A stretch of 64,000 bases of DNA from Xanthobacteraceae bacterium (GCA_022841625.1 JALHRD010000006.1:62001-126000), one strand, 5' to 3'. Shown: positions 1 to 8,834, counted from the first letter of the stretch. Numbers and translations are program-made. The notes: generated from the letters alone by a model not told the origin.

Positions 1-1
1 C

Positions 2-574
2 ACGAATCTCGCCGCGTTCGTCGCTTACGCCAAGGCCAACCACAGCAAGATGCAGTACGGCTCCGCTGGCGCCGGCTCCGGCACGCATGTTTGCGCGGTG
101 TTGCTCGATGTCGCCATGGGCACCAAGATCACCCATGTGCCCTATCGCGGCGCCGCCCCCGCGATGCAGGATCTGATCGCCGGGCGGATCGATTTCATCG
201 CTGAGCAGATTTCAACGGCGCTGCCGCAGATCCAAGGCGGCAAGGTCAAGGCGATCGCAACGCTCGGGCTCGACCGCGCGCCCGGCCTCGAAAATCTCGC
301 GACCGCGGAGGAGACAGGATTGAAGGGCCTCGACTGCGGTTCCTGGGGCTCGTTCTCGTTCCCGAAAGGCACGCCCGAACCGATCGTGCAGCGGCTGGCG
401 CAGGCATCCAATGAGGCGGTCGAGTCGGCGATGGTGCGCGACCGTTTCCGGGCGATCGGCGTGGTGGTGCCGGCTAAAGAACGCCGAACCATTGCCTATC
501 TCCGCAAATTCGTCGCGACCGAGACCGAGCGCTGGGCGGCCCCAATCAGGAACAGCGGCGCAGTGATCGACTGA
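2..574 (+). CDS. Bug/TctC-family periplasmic binding protein (5' truncated)
   Basis: C-terminal half of a tripartite tricarboxylate transporter (TTT) receptor. The reading frame is open from base 2, so the N-terminus with its signal peptide lies outside the window. Visible family motifs are HVPYRG, followed by PAMQDLIAGRIDF (the segment contacting the ligand cleft) and FPKGTPEPIVQRL near the C-terminus. Known role of the family: high-affinity capture of organic acids in the periplasm. The next gene starts 28 bases downstream on the same strand and is a clear paralogue, sharing MQYGSAG, THVPYRG and the RLVATE/KFVATE tail, so the pair looks like a tandem duplication. No TctA/TctB gene is visible. 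The ligand is unknown. Confidence 0.9.
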   Translation, partial: TNLAAFVAYAKANHSKMQYGSAGAGSGTHVCAVLLDVAMGTKITHVPYRGAAPAMQDLIAGRIDFIAEQISTALPQIQGGKVKAIATLGLDRAPGLENLATAEETGLKGLDCGSWGSFSFPKGTPEPIVQRLAQASNEAVESAMVRDRFRAIGVVVPAKERRTIAYLRKFVATETERWAAPIRNSGAVID

Positions 575-602
575 TCGCACACGCGGAGCCAGGGAGAAGC
601 CA

Positions 603-1580
603 ATGCCAAAACGCGTGATCGTGGCACTCTCGGCGCTTGCGCTGGCTTGGCATGGCGCCGCCCATGCGCAGGATTGGCCGACCCGGCCGATCACCATGGT
701 GGTGCCGTTCCCCGCCGGCGGACCGATCGATTTCATTGGCCGGCTGATGGCGCAGAAACTCACCGAAAGCCTCGGCCAACAGGTGATTGTTGAGAATGTC
801 GGCGGTGCCGGCGGCATGAATGGCGCAGCGCGCGTTGCCAAATCAACGCCCGACGGCTCGATATTCCTGTTCGGCAACCAGGGTACTCATACTTTCAGCC
901 AGATGCTCTACAAAAAGCCGTTGTATAACGCCGTCGCCGATTTCACACCGGTCGCAGTGGTGGTCGAGAACGTCAAGTTCCTGGCGGTCCGCAAGGACTT
1001 CCCCGCCAATAATCTAAGCGAATTCATCGCCCACGCCAAAGCCAACCAGAAGACTATGCAATACGGCTCGGCGGGAATCGGCTCAGCCACCCACGTTACT
1101 TGCGTGCTGCTCAATCATTCGATTGGCGTCGACATTACCCATGTGCCCTATCGCGGCACCGGACCGGCCTTGCAAGACATGATTGCCGGCCGGATCGATT
1201 ACATGTGCGAGGTGACTTCAACCGGCGCGCCGCACGTCCACGTCAATGCGATCAAGGCGCTCGCGATCCTATCGCCGTCGCGCAACAGCGCCATGCCGGA
1301 TATTCCGACCGCGCATGAACAAGGCTTGGCCAATTTTGACGCCGACGGTTGGAACGCCTTCTTCTTCCCGCGCGGAACTCCCGCGGCAATCGTGCGCAAG
1401 CTCGCCCAAGCGACATCGGCCATCCTTGACGTGCCCGATATGCGCGTGCGACTGGAGAAGGCCGGTCTCAATGTTGCAGTGCCGGAACGACGTAACCCGG
1501 ATTATCTCGGCAGGCTCGTGGCCACCGAATTGGACAAATGGGGTCCACCGGTTCGCGCCAGTGGCGTTAGCGCGGATTAA
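603..1580 (+). CDS. Bug/TctC-family periplasmic binding protein
   Basis: Full-length (325 aa) TTT receptor. A Sec signal peptide covers about residues 1-22 (hydrophobic core ending AHAQ). It is followed by the Bug N-terminal motif PTRPITMVVPFPAGGPIDF, then VENVGGAGG, HVPYRG and FPRGTPAAIV. The ATG at 603 is preceded by GGGAGAAGCCA, a good ribosome site. It lies 28 bases after a paralogue and is probably cotranscribed with it. The segment before KALAIL is about two residues shorter than in its neighbour, where paralogues have a GGKVKA turn. Convergent with rsmD. The substrate cannot be told from sequence. Confidence 0.92.
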   Translation: MPKRVIVALSALALAWHGAAHAQDWPTRPITMVVPFPAGGPIDFIGRLMAQKLTESLGQQVIVENVGGAGGMNGAARVAKSTPDGSIFLFGNQGTHTFSQMLYKKPLYNAVADFTPVAVVVENVKFLAVRKDFPANNLSEFIAHAKANQKTMQYGSAGIGSATHVTCVLLNHSIGVDITHVPYRGTGPALQDMIAGRIDYMCEVTSTGAPHVHVNAIKALAILSPSRNSAMPDIPTAHEQGLANFDADGWNAFFFPRGTPAAIVRKLAQATSAILDVPDMRVRLEKAGLNVAVPERRNPDYLGRLVATELDKWGPPVRASGVSAD

Positions 1581-1597
1581 CGCGCATTGGCGGAGCG

Positions 1598-2146
1598 TCA
1601 GCGCAAGAACACGAGTTCGGTATCGCCATAGCGGCGGCGCTCGATCTCACTGAAGCCGTCCGGCGCGATCGACGGCGTCTCAGCCGCCTCCTCGACCACG
1701 ATCAACGCATTGGGCGCAAGCCAACCACCGGCGCGCGCCGCGACCAAAGTCGGGCCGGCCAGTCCGCGGCCATAAGGCGGGTCGAGAAACACCAGCGAAA
1801 ACGGCTCGATTGGGTGGGCCGGACCGAGTTTGGTCGCGTCGCGTCGATAGACTTTGGTAACGCCGCCAAGCCCGAGCGCATCGATATTGGCGCGGATCAA
1901 GGCGCGCGCCTCCGATCCGTCATCGACAAACAGCGCAAACGCCGCGCCGCGCGACAGCGCCTCAAGCCCGAACGCGCCGGTGCCGGCGAACAGGTCCAGC
2001 ACCCGTGCCCCCGTTACCGGATCGCCATGGCCATGGATCAGAATATTAAACAGGCTTTCGCGCAGGCGATCGGCGGTCGGCCGGATATCATGGCTACGCG
2101 GCGTCGCAAGCGTCCGCCCGCGATACTGGCCGCCGACAATGCGCAT
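1598..2146 (-). CDS. rsmD: 16S rRNA (guanine(966)-N(2))-methyltransferase RsmD
   Basis: A 182-aa Rossmann-fold methyltransferase that modifies G966 of 16S rRNA during 30S assembly in the cytoplasm. It starts MRIVGGQYRGR, typical of RsmD. The SAM-binding motif DLFAGTGAFGLEALSRG lies at about 51-67 and the N6/N2-amino methyltransferase motif DPPY at 122-125. Length matches the family. Its ATG overlaps the stop codon of the upstream pseudouridine synthase gene by one base (TGATG), so the two rRNA-modification genes are translationally coupled. Confidence 0.95.
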   Translation of the reverse strand: MRIVGGQYRGRTLATPRSHDIRPTADRLRESLFNILIHGHGDPVTGARVLDLFAGTGAFGLEALSRGAAFALFVDDGSEARALIRANIDALGLGGVTKVYRRDATKLGPAHPIEPFSLVFLDPPYGRGLAGPTLVAARAGGWLAPNALIVVEEAAETPSIAPDGFSEIERRRYGDTELVFLR

Positions 2147-3216
2147 CAGCGTGGCTTGCCCCGGAACGGCCGCCGGCGCCGCTCCTGCCGCGCCAATTCC
2201 GGCTCGCCCACGCGACCGGGACCGTGCCGGCGCTTCGGTCGTTCGCCGCGCACTTTCTTCTGCCTGTCGCTGCCATCCTGAACTGGTTTCTTCCGAGTGC
2301 CGTCATCCAGAGCTGGTCGCGCGCGTGCGCGGACCTCGGAGGATCCCCGGCCCGCCCCGTCGGCCTTCGAGGCTTTCTGCCCGCGCGCCTCAGGGTGACG
2401 GGGTAATGCCGGCGCGCGTGCGGGCTCTTGCTCCCCGACCGGCCCCGCGAAATCGAGACCTGCCGCCGCGGAAATCCGCTCGCCAAGTTGCTCGCGCAGA
2501 TGCCGCGTGCGCACTTCCTCGACCGCGCCCGCCGTCAGATCGCCGAGCTGGAATGGACCGAACGACACCCGAATGAGTCGATTGACCGCCAGGCCGAGAT
2601 GTCCCAGCACGTTTTTCACCTCGCGGTTCTTGCCCTCGCGCATGGCGAAGGTGAGCCACACATTGGCGCCTTGTTCGCGGTCAAGCCGCGCCTCGATCGG
2701 CGCGTAGCGCACGCCGTCGATCTCGATGCCATGGCGCAACCGGTCGAGCCGCAATTGGGTGACCGTGCCGTTGGCGCGCACGCGGTAGCGGCGCGTCCAG
2801 CCCGTGGCGGGCAGTTCCAGCAAACGCGCCAGGCCGCCGTCATTGGTCAGCAGCAGCAATCCCTCGGTATTGGCATCGAGCCGCCCGACGCTGATCACGC
2901 GCGGCAGATGCTTTGGCAGCACGCTGAATACGGTTGGCCGCCCCTGCGGGTCGACATGGGTCGTCACCAGGCCGCGCGGCTTGTGAAACAAGAACAACCG
3001 CGTCCGTTCGCGCACCGGCAGCGGCTTGCCATCAACCGCGATGCGGTCCTCCGGCGTCACATTAAGCGCGGGCGAGGCGATGGTTTCACCGTTAACCGAG
3101 ACGCGGCGGGCCGCAATCCAGGCCTCGGCCTCGCGCCGCGAGGCCAGCCCGGCACGGGCAATGGCCTTGGCGATCCGTTCGCCGTCGTGGACTTTGTCGC
3201 TGCTCTTGCGTGTCAT
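2146..3216 (-). CDS. rluB: rRNA pseudouridine synthase, RsuA/RluB family, with a repeat inside the coding sequence
   Basis: Isomerises a specific uridine of rRNA. An S4 RNA-binding domain covers about residues 13-60. The catalytic motif GRLDANTEGLLLLTNDG gives Asp114. I start at the ATG at 3216 (MTRKSSDK, 356 aa) because the longer open frame upstream runs antisense into tadA and has no family homology in its translation. The conserved core ends near residue 260; the tail is Arg/Lys-rich low complexity. Residues about 272-306 are encoded by a copy of the CGTCACCCTGAGG palindromic repeat found between genes elsewhere in this window. Coupled to rsmD, divergent from tadA with 67 bases between starts. 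RluB rather than RsuA or RluE is by general resemblance. Confidence 0.88.
   Translation of the reverse strand: MTRKSSDKVHDGERIAKAIARAGLASRREAEAWIAARRVSVNGETIASPALNVTPEDRIAVDGKPLPVRERTRLFLFHKPRGLVTTHVDPQGRPTVFSVLPKHLPRVISVGRLDANTEGLLLLTNDGGLARLLELPATGWTRRYRVRANGTVTQLRLDRLRHGIEIDGVRYAPIEARLDREQGANVWLTFAMREGKNREVKNVLGHLGLAVNRLIRVSFGPFQLGDLTAGAVEEVRTRHLREQLGERISAAAGLDFAGPVGEQEPARAPALPRHPEARGQKASKADGAGRGSSEVRARARPALDDGTRKKPVQDGSDRQKKVRGERPKRRHGPGRVGEPELARQERRRRPFRGKPR
2300..2401 (-). repeat. Palindromic intergenic repeat copy lying inside the rluB-like coding sequence
   Basis: Read on the minus strand this 102-base stretch begins CCGTCACCCTGAGG and ends CTGGATGACGG, with internal CCTCGAAGG and GGATCCTCCGAGG. 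This is the same order of landmarks as the intergenic copies at 29140-29252 and 34680-34780. It is 34 codons long and keeps the reading frame open, adding a stretch beginning RHPEARGQKASKAD. It is more diverged than the other two copies (CTCTGGATGACGG instead of CTCAGGATGACGG). Confidence 0.75.
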
Positions 3217-3283
3217 GACCGCGGCCTGATAGCAGAACCGGTGCCGCATGTCCTGATTTGCGGCATGCCGCGCAAAGAACGCT

Positions 3284-3724
3284 ATGGCCACTTTCATGGA
3301 CCTCGCCCTGGAGGATGCCCGCGCCGCCAAGGCGGCAGGTGAGGTCCCGGTCGGCTGCGTGATCGTCCGTGACGGCGAGGTCATTGCACGGGCGCATAAC
3401 CGCACGCTGACCGATCGTGATCCCACCGCCCATTGCGAGATGTTGGCGATTCGGCATGCGGCAGCGACCCTTGCCTCGGAACGTCTCGTTGGCTGCGACC
3501 TTTACGTGACGCTCGAGCCCTGCGCGATGTGTGCGGCGGCGATTTCCTTGGCGCGAATCCGACGGCTGTATTACGGCGCCGCCGACACCAAAGGCGGCGC
3601 AGTCGAGAATGGTGTTCGCTATTTTGCGTCACCGACCTGCCACCACCGCCCCGAGGCCTATGGCGGGCTGGCCGAGGCGGAGGCCGCCGCACTGCTCAAG
3701 GAATTTTTCCGCGCGCGACGATAG
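3284..3724 (+). CDS. tadA: tRNA-specific adenosine deaminase TadA
   Basis: Zinc-dependent deaminase (146 aa) converting A34 to inosine in tRNA-Arg(ACG), essential in most bacteria. The zinc and proton-shuttle motif H50-C51-E52 and the PCAMC motif (Cys80, Cys83) are intact; HCE instead of the common HAE is a mild variation. The C-terminal part has the expected GGAVENGVRYF segment and a short basic tail. Divergent from the rluB-like gene, an arrangement common in related genomes. A degenerate palindromic repeat follows directly after the stop codon. Confidence 0.95.
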   Translation: MATFMDLALEDARAAKAAGEVPVGCVIVRDGEVIARAHNRTLTDRDPTAHCEMLAIRHAAATLASERLVGCDLYVTLEPCAMCAAAISLARIRRLYYGAADTKGGAVENGVRYFASPTCHHRPEAYGGLAEAEAAALLKEFFRARR

Positions 3725-3731
3725 CGCGAGC

Positions 3732-3769
3732 TCCCGAAAAGGCGGAACCGGCTTCGGATAAGATCACGC
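3732..3769. repeat. Degenerate copy of the CCCGAAAAGTGGGAACCGG repeat
   Basis: Starts with CCCGAAAAGGCGGAACCGG and continues with CTTCGGATAAGATCACGC, which matches the copy at 8153-8197 with a few substitutions and one deletion. It is an imperfect palindrome (GAACCGG...CTTCGGATAAGATC) lying just after the tadA stop. Similar short elements are widespread in rhizobial intergenic DNA. It may act in 3'-end formation, which is inference. Confidence 0.6.
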
Positions 3770-3773
3770 GCCG

Positions 3774-4016
3774 TTAGAAGGTCGCGCCGCTATGCCGCAA
3801 ACGATTGCGCACACAGCGCTCGATAATGCGCAGTCGCGCACGCTGTGAGATCGCCCGGGTTGGGTTGCGAGCAAACGATTGATTGCAACATTCCGCCCAC
3901 ACCCGGCCGCGTTCCGCCAGCGGCCGGCAGGTGGTGGCCCGATCCTGCGCCAAGGCCGGCCCGCCAAAAACGAGCGCCCAAACCGCGAATAATAGAACCC
4001 GAGCAACCGTCCGCAT
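3774..4016 (-). CDS. Small putative secreted protein
   Basis: An 80-aa open frame with an obvious Sec signal peptide (MRTVARVLLFAVWALVFGG, cleavage after ALAQ). The mature part of about 55 residues is basic and contains three cysteines (TTCRP, ECCNQ) plus ERCVRNR. No family recognised. It stands alone between tadA (convergent) and the patatin gene 126 bases upstream on the same strand. The signal peptide is the main reason for accepting it as real. Alternative: a spurious frame in GC-rich DNA. Confidence 0.5.
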   Translation of the reverse strand: MRTVARVLLFAVWALVFGGPALAQDRATTCRPLAERGRVWAECCNQSFARNPTRAISQRARLRIIERCVRNRLRHSGATF

Positions 4017-4142
4017 ACGATCTCCATGTCTGGTACCGAGAGCGACGGAACCAAAGCAGCGTAGTGTCTCACAGACACAGAAGTCCGCAAGGGCGAACGC
4101 GACCTGCCAAGCACTCGAACGCCCACCGATCCCGGCTTTAGG

Positions 4143-4970
4143 TCACGATAGCAATAACGCCGCCAACCGCTGCCTGATTTCGACCTTGGTGGCCTCGCAC
4201 ACCCGCAGGATCGCGCTCGCCTGGAAGAAATCGAGGGTCCGGAACAGGCCGACATTCGGCCGCACCAACAAATCGGGCGTACCAAGCTTCAACTTCTCCG
4301 TGGTAATGGCCTGCCCCATCACCAGGATGGTCGCCAGGGTCGCCTCCCAGGGCGATGGAATGTCTCGGCGCGACTCGTTCGGCTCGCCGGACACATCGAC
4401 CGCGACGACGATATCGGCACAGCCGCGCAGGTGATCGAACGGCAGCGGATTGGTGGCGCCGCCATCGATCAGCACCCGATTGTCGATTACCACCGGGCGC
4501 ACCAGCGTCGGCAGAGCCATCGAGGCCGCGACCGCCGGACGTAGCGCGCCCGACGACAGCACCACTTGCTGGCGTCGGTATAGATCGGACGCAATCACCA
4601 AAAGTGGAATTTTCAATTCATCAAAGTCCTGCGGCATGGCATCCGGCAAGAACTGCTCGCAGAATTTTTCGCCGTCGACCTGGGTGGCGCTGCCAAAGCC
4701 GCCCGAGAACAGGCTCGCAAAACTGCCGGCGCGCGACGCTAGTAGACGACGCAGCACCTCGCTGCGATTATGCGCGAGCGCAATCACATGACGGCGAATG
4801 TCGCGACCGGACAGGCCAGAGGCATAGGCCGCGCCAATCATGGCGCCGGCCGAGGTGCCGGCGATCACGGTCGGCCGCACGCCCAACTCGTCGAGCACTT
4901 CGAGCACCGCGATATGGGCAATGCCGCGGGCGCCGCCGCCGCCGAGCGCGATCGCGAGCGATCTGGTCAT
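4143..4970 (-). CDS. Patatin-like phospholipase
   Basis: A 275-aa serine acyl hydrolase with the Ser-Asp dyad of the patatin/RssA-YchK type. The oxyanion loop GGGGARG is at residues 10-16, the nucleophile motif GTSAGA gives Ser40, and DGG at 169-171 supplies the Asp. No signal peptide, so cytoplasmic or membrane-associated. The start ATG at 4970 overlaps the purD stop in an ATGA junction, indicating translational coupling; the longer frame upstream is a shadow of purD. Known family activity is release of fatty acids from phospholipids or lysophospholipids. The physiological substrate here is unknown. Confidence 0.92.
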   Translation of the reverse strand: MTRSLAIALGGGGARGIAHIAVLEVLDELGVRPTVIAGTSAGAMIGAAYASGLSGRDIRRHVIALAHNRSEVLRRLLASRAGSFASLFSGGFGSATQVDGEKFCEQFLPDAMPQDFDELKIPLLVIASDLYRRQQVVLSSGALRPAVAASMALPTLVRPVVIDNRVLIDGGATNPLPFDHLRGCADIVVAVDVSGEPNESRRDIPSPWEATLATILVMGQAITTEKLKLGTPDLLVRPNVGLFRTLDFFQASAILRVCEATKVEIRQRLAALLLS

Positions 4971-6247
4971 GGCGCTCGCGCCCGTTCGACCGCGCGCCAG
5001 CCAATGTCGCGCCGGCAGAAACCATCCGGCCATTGGATGCGATCGACGGCGGCATAGGCGCGGGCCTGGGCCTCGGCGACGTTCTTGCCCAATGCGCAGA
5101 TATTGAGCACGCGGCCGCCCGTGGCGACAATTCGCCCGTCCTGCGTAGCCGTGCCGGCATGAAAGATTTCGACCCCCTCGACCTGCGCCGCGGCGTCGAG
5201 CCCGGCAATGGCCGAGCCCTTGTCGTAGCGGCCGGGATAGCCGTTGGCCGCCATCACCACCGTGAGCGCGGTGTCGGACGACCAGCGCAAGTCGAAATTG
5301 CGCAATTGCCCATCCGCCGACGCCAGCAGCGCCGGGACGAGATCCGACGTCAGCCGCAGCATCAGCACTTGGCACTCCGGATCGCCGAAGCGCACATTGT
5401 ATTCGATCAGCTTCGGCCCAGTGGCCGTGATCATCAACCCGAGATAGAGCACGCCGGTGAACGGCATGCCCTTGGCCTTCATGGCCGCAACCGTCGGCAG
5501 CACGAAATCGTCCATGGCGCGGCGCTCCACGGCCGCGGTCATCGCCGGCACCGGCGAATAGGCACCCATGCCGCCGGTGTTGGGGCCTTGATCGCCGTCG
5601 AACGCCCGTTTGTGGTCCTGCGCCGAAACCAAAGGGATTGCGGTCTCGCCGTCGCAAAGCGCAAAGAACGACGCCTCTTCGCCCGCGAGGAATTCCTCGA
5701 TCACCACCTCGGCGCCGGCCTCGCCCAACCCGCCGCCAAACATCATGTCGATCGCCGATTCCGCCTCTGCGAGCGTCTGCGCCACCACCACACCCTTGCC
5801 GGCAGCCAGCCCGTCGGCCTTGACCACAATGGGCGCGCCCTGGCTACGCACATAGGCCTTGGCCGGCGCCGCCGCCGAAAAGCGCTCGTAGCTGGCGGTC
5901 GGAATCCCGTATTCGCGGCACAGGTCCTTGGTGAACCCCTTGGAGGTTTCAAGCTGGGCCGCCGCCCGGCGCGCCCCAAAGGCCTTGATCCCAGCCACTG
6001 CCAGATCGTCGACCAGCCCGGCGCCCATTGGCCCTTCCGGCCCCACCACCACCAGATCGACCTTGTGCGAACGGCAGAACCCAATGACCGCAGCGTGATC
6101 GCCGGGGTCAATTGCGACCAATTCGCATTCACGGGCAATGCCGGCATTGCCCGGGGCGCAATACAGCCGCTCTACCAGGGGGCTCGCGGCGATCTTCCAA
6201 GCCAGCGCGTGTTCGCGGCCGCCGGAGCCGATGAGAAGGATGTTCAT
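4967..6247 (-). CDS. purD: Phosphoribosylamine-glycine ligase (GARS)
   Basis: Second step of de novo purine synthesis: ATP-dependent joining of 5-phosphoribosylamine and glycine. The 426-aa length matches monofunctional PurD. It begins [18 protein letters not shown] (N-domain). It has an ATP-grasp core ([15 protein letters not shown], then [17 protein letters not shown]) and the conserved [22 protein letters not shown] segment. It ends in an ATGA overlap with the patatin gene. Divergent from the DUF502 gene. Confidence 0.97.
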   Translation of the reverse strand: MNILLIGSGGREHALAWKIAASPLVERLYCAPGNAGIARECELVAIDPGDHAAVIGFCRSHKVDLVVVGPEGPMGAGLVDDLAVAGIKAFGARRAAAQLETSKGFTKDLCREYGIPTASYERFSAAAPAKAYVRSQGAPIVVKADGLAAGKGVVVAQTLAEAESAIDMMFGGGLGEAGAEVVIEEFLAGEEASFFALCDGETAIPLVSAQDHKRAFDGDQGPNTGGMGAYSPVPAMTAAVERRAMDDFVLPTVAAMKAKGMPFTGVLYLGLMITATGPKLIEYNVRFGDPECQVLMLRLTSDLVPALLASADGQLRNFDLRWSSDTALTVVMAANGYPGRYDKGSAIAGLDAAAQVEGVEIFHAGTATQDGRIVATGGRVLNICALGKNVAEAQARAYAAVDRIQWPDGFCRRDIGWRAVERARAP

Positions 6248-6355
6248 TGCCTAAAGTCGGATGCTGTTGGGCGCGGCGGTGGTGTATCATTGTACTGAAC
6301 GCCGCAATAGCCGCCGGGAGGCAGCGTTCCTACAATCTTCGCAGGTATCCCAATC

Positions 6356-7069
6356 ATGAGCCGTTTGACACGTACTTTTCTCGCTGGATTTCTGGTAGTT
6401 CTGCCGATTGCCCTGACCATCGTCCTGGTGGCCTGGGTCGGCAATATCATCATCAATTACGTCGGCCCAAACAGCGTGGTCGGCAAGATGCTGATCGCCA
6501 TTGGCTTTGGCCTCTCCGCCTCGACTTGGCTGGCTTACCTGATCGGGGTGCTGGTGGTGGCGTTCTGCATCTGGCTGCTCGGCGTGATGGTCGAGTCGCG
6601 CTTGGAGCACAGCGTCCATAACATCATCGGTACTGTGATGCAGCGGATCCCCTTGATCGGCTACATCTACGACATGGCCAAGCGCCTAACCGCGATCATC
6701 GAGCGCAAGGATAGCGGCGAATTCAAAGGCATGCGGCCGGTCTGGTGTTTTTTCGGCGGCGACGGCGGCGCGGCGGTGCTGGCCTTGTTGCCTTCGCCCG
6801 AGGCAATCATGCTGCAGGGCGAGCCGTATAACGTGGTCCTGGTGCCATCGGCGCCGGTGCCGGTGGGTGGCGCCTTGGTCTATGTTCCAACCAAGTGGAT
6901 AAAGCCCGCCGATATTGGAATCGAAGGGCTGATGAGCATCTATGTCGCGATGGGCGTCACGCCGCGGCAACCTGGCATCCTGCAGGCGGCCATCAAGCCG
7001 CCAATCGTGCCATCCGGCCCCACCGTCCCGGAACCAGGAGCGGGGCCGACGCCCACCAAACAGCCATAA
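6356..7069 (+). CDS. DUF502 family inner-membrane protein
   Basis: A 237-aa protein of the DUF502 family, related to the plant COV/LCV membrane proteins. Two transmembrane helices are visible near the N-terminus (about 8-30 and 55-80). Then come the family motif RIPLIGYIYDMAKRL and a soluble beta-rich part containing VLVPSAPVPVGGALVYVP. The C-terminus is proline-rich. Molecular function is not established. Divergent from purD; a Bug-family gene follows after 75 bases. Confidence 0.88.
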   Translation: MSRLTRTFLAGFLVVLPIALTIVLVAWVGNIIINYVGPNSVVGKMLIAIGFGLSASTWLAYLIGVLVVAFCIWLLGVMVESRLEHSVHNIIGTVMQRIPLIGYIYDMAKRLTAIIERKDSGEFKGMRPVWCFFGGDGGAAVLALLPSPEAIMLQGEPYNVVLVPSAPVPVGGALVYVPTKWIKPADIGIEGLMSIYVAMGVTPRQPGILQAAIKPPIVPSGPTVPEPGAGPTPTKQP

Positions 7070-7102
7070 GCCGCATTGGCGCGAGCGCCGCGGCACACGA
7101 TA

Positions 7103-7108
7103 TATAAT
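7103..7108 (+). promoter_or_regulatory. Possible -10 box (TATAAT) before the Bug gene at 7145
   Basis: An AT-rich patch (GATATATAATATTG) interrupts otherwise GC-rich DNA 37 bases before the start codon and contains a perfect TATAAT. The only -35-like hexamer (TTGGCG, 7076-7081) is 21 bases away, which is longer than ideal, so this is weak evidence. Confidence 0.25.
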
Positions 7109-7144
7109 ATTGCTGCCTGTTTGGCCTCCCAGGAGAGCACGCCA

Positions 7145-8149
7145 ATGAACCTGCTCGCACCCGCATATCGTCGCGCCCGCATTATCATCGCCGCATTTTG
7201 CGGAATCGTTTTGACAGTCGCCGGCCCGATCGGGACCGCGGCCGCCCAGGCGCCGTTTCCCAATCGGCCGATCCGCGTGCTGGTCACGATCCCGCCCGGC
7301 GGCGCGCCCGATATCTCCGCGCGACTCCTGGCGCAGCATTTGGGCGAGACGCTCAACTGGTCGATGGTGATCGAAAACCGTCCCGGAGCGAACGGCAATA
7401 TCGCCGCCGAACAAGTCGCAAAATCGCCGCCCGACGGTTACACGCTGCTGCTGCATGCCGACAGCGGCATCACCATCAATCCGCATGTCTATGGCAAGCT
7501 GCCGTTCGATCCGCTCAAGGATCTCCTGCCGGTTGCGAGCGTCGCGACCAACCAGTTCATGCTCTCGCTCAATCCGCAGGTGCCGGTCACGACGTTCCAG
7601 GAATTCATCGAATATGCCCGCAAGACCTCGCCACCGTTACCTTATGCGTCGGGCGGCAATGGCAGCCAGCACCAATTGATGATGGAAATGCTCAAGCAGC
7701 GCGCCAAGATCGACCTCCTGCATGTGCCGTTCCGGGGCGCCGCGCCGGCGACCCAGGCAACGGTTGCCGGCGATACAAAGGTATTGTTCTCCGGTTCGGC
7801 CAGCGCGGCGCTGATCCAAGCCGGTCAATTGCGCGCGGTCGCCACCAGCGGCAAAAAACGCGCGCCGCGTTTTCCGGATCTTCCGACCATCGGCGAATTT
7901 TATCCAGGTTTTGCCGTCGACATCTGGCTGGGGCTGTTCGCGCCCGCCGGCACGCCGGAACCGATTGTCACCAAATTGCGCACGGAAATCCACAAGCTGC
8001 TGTCCGACGCCACATTCGCAACCAAGCTCAATGTGTCCGGCAGCCTCGAACCGCTGGTGCTTTCGCCGATGGAATTTTCCAAATTGATCCAGGACGACTA
8101 CGAAAAATATGGCCAAATCGTCCGGCAGCTCGGCATCAAGATCAATTAG
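7145..8149 (+). CDS. Bug/TctC-family periplasmic binding protein
   Basis: A 334-aa TTT receptor. The signal peptide runs to about residue 35 (GTAAAQAP). Bug motifs are FPNRPIRVLVTIPPGGAPD, ENRPGANGNIAAE, PPDGYTLLL, HVPFRGAAPATQ and FAPAGTPEPIV. I start at the ATG at 7145, which has an AGGAG site eight bases upstream and gives the normal signal peptide; an earlier in-frame start adds residues without homology. It stands alone with no transporter subunits nearby, like the other receptors here. The ligand is unknown. Confidence 0.92.
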   Translation: MNLLAPAYRRARIIIAAFCGIVLTVAGPIGTAAAQAPFPNRPIRVLVTIPPGGAPDISARLLAQHLGETLNWSMVIENRPGANGNIAAEQVAKSPPDGYTLLLHADSGITINPHVYGKLPFDPLKDLLPVASVATNQFMLSLNPQVPVTTFQEFIEYARKTSPPLPYASGGNGSQHQLMMEMLKQRAKIDLLHVPFRGAAPATQATVAGDTKVLFSGSASAALIQAGQLRAVATSGKKRAPRFPDLPTIGEFYPGFAVDIWLGLFAPAGTPEPIVTKLRTEIHKLLSDATFATKLNVSGSLEPLVLSPMEFSKLIQDDYEKYGQIVRQLGIKIN

Positions 8150-8152
8150 AGA

Positions 8153-8197
8153 ATGATCCCGAAAAGTGGGAACCGGTTTTCGGAAAAGATCATGCTC
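8153..8197. repeat. CCCGAAAAGTGGGAACCGG palindromic repeat
   Basis: Begins GATCCCGAAAAGTGGGAACC and ends TTTTCGGAAAAGATCATGC just after the Bug gene stop. It is an imperfect inverted repeat with terminal GATC...GATC and TCCCGAAAAG/CTTTTCCGA-type arms. A second, degraded copy is at 3732-3769. Both copies lie within eight bases of a plus-strand stop codon. Confidence 0.7.
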
Positions 8198-8416
8198 AAA
8201 CAATTCAAACAATGAAGTCAGATCACGCTCAGTTCGATTGATCCGCCGCTACGCCGTATTCCCGCCAGCCGGCACAATGCGGATCAATTTGGCATTGTTC
8301 CATTAACCCATCCGAAAGCCTCGCGGTGGGAATGGCGCCATTTTTAGCGATCATCTCGACATTGCGTTCAGGCCGCCTCGCTAGCTTCGCCGCCATCACG
8401 GAACGGAGCCAACACC

Positions 8417-8680
8417 ATGCCGCTATTCCAACTGCAAAGAAAACCGCGCGAATTGCGCAGAAGCCCGCGTTACGACGTGCACTATCGCGGACTGATCGAA
8501 TCCGGCGACGGCGCGCAGCCGTTCAATTGCGTTATCAGCAACATTTCCTCGACCGGGGCTAAAATCACAACGGTTGGAACCGAGCCGATCAGCGACGAGT
8601 TCACGCTGGTGTTCCGGCGCCGATGCCGGGTGTTGCGGCGGGCGAACGGCCAGCTAGCGGTCAAATTCATCCCGTCATAA
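8417..8680 (+). CDS. PilZ-domain protein
   Basis: An 87-aa single-domain protein. The PilZ cyclic-di-GMP signature is visible: an arginine-rich ELRRSPRYDV near the N-terminus (RxxxR-type) and NISSTGAKI (the N/DxSxxG motif) about 30 residues later. It probably binds c-di-GMP and relays the signal to a partner, but no partner is encoded nearby. An isolated gene with about 265 bases upstream that hold only a short repeat. Confidence 0.85.
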   Translation: MPLFQLQRKPRELRRSPRYDVHYRGLIESGDGAQPFNCVISNISSTGAKITTVGTEPISDEFTLVFRRRCRVLRRANGQLAVKFIPS

Positions 8681-8834
8681 CCGCCGCTGGTAACCTTTGT
8701 GCCCGCGCCGCCACGACTTTGGCGCACAGCCGCCCCCTATTCAGCACGAAAATGTCGGATGCGGATGATGAAGTCAGTCCTTTGAGGCATTCACGGGACG
8801 TCAGGGAGCACGCGCGGGCACGCGTGGCGAGTTT

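Noticed and set aside
212-877. Long minus-strand frames antisense to the Bug genes
   Set aside because: They mirror the codon pattern of the real genes on the plus strand, have no ribosome sites and no family motifs; this recurs throughout the GC-rich window.
2428-3342. 304-codon plus-strand frame opposite the rluB-like gene
   Set aside because: It is antisense to a clear pseudouridine synthase with intact catalytic motif; its translation has no recognisable domain.
4355-6298. 647-codon plus-strand frame across the patatin gene and purD
   Set aside because: Antisense shadow; Arg/His-rich translation typical of reverse-frame artefacts, while the minus-strand genes have intact motifs.
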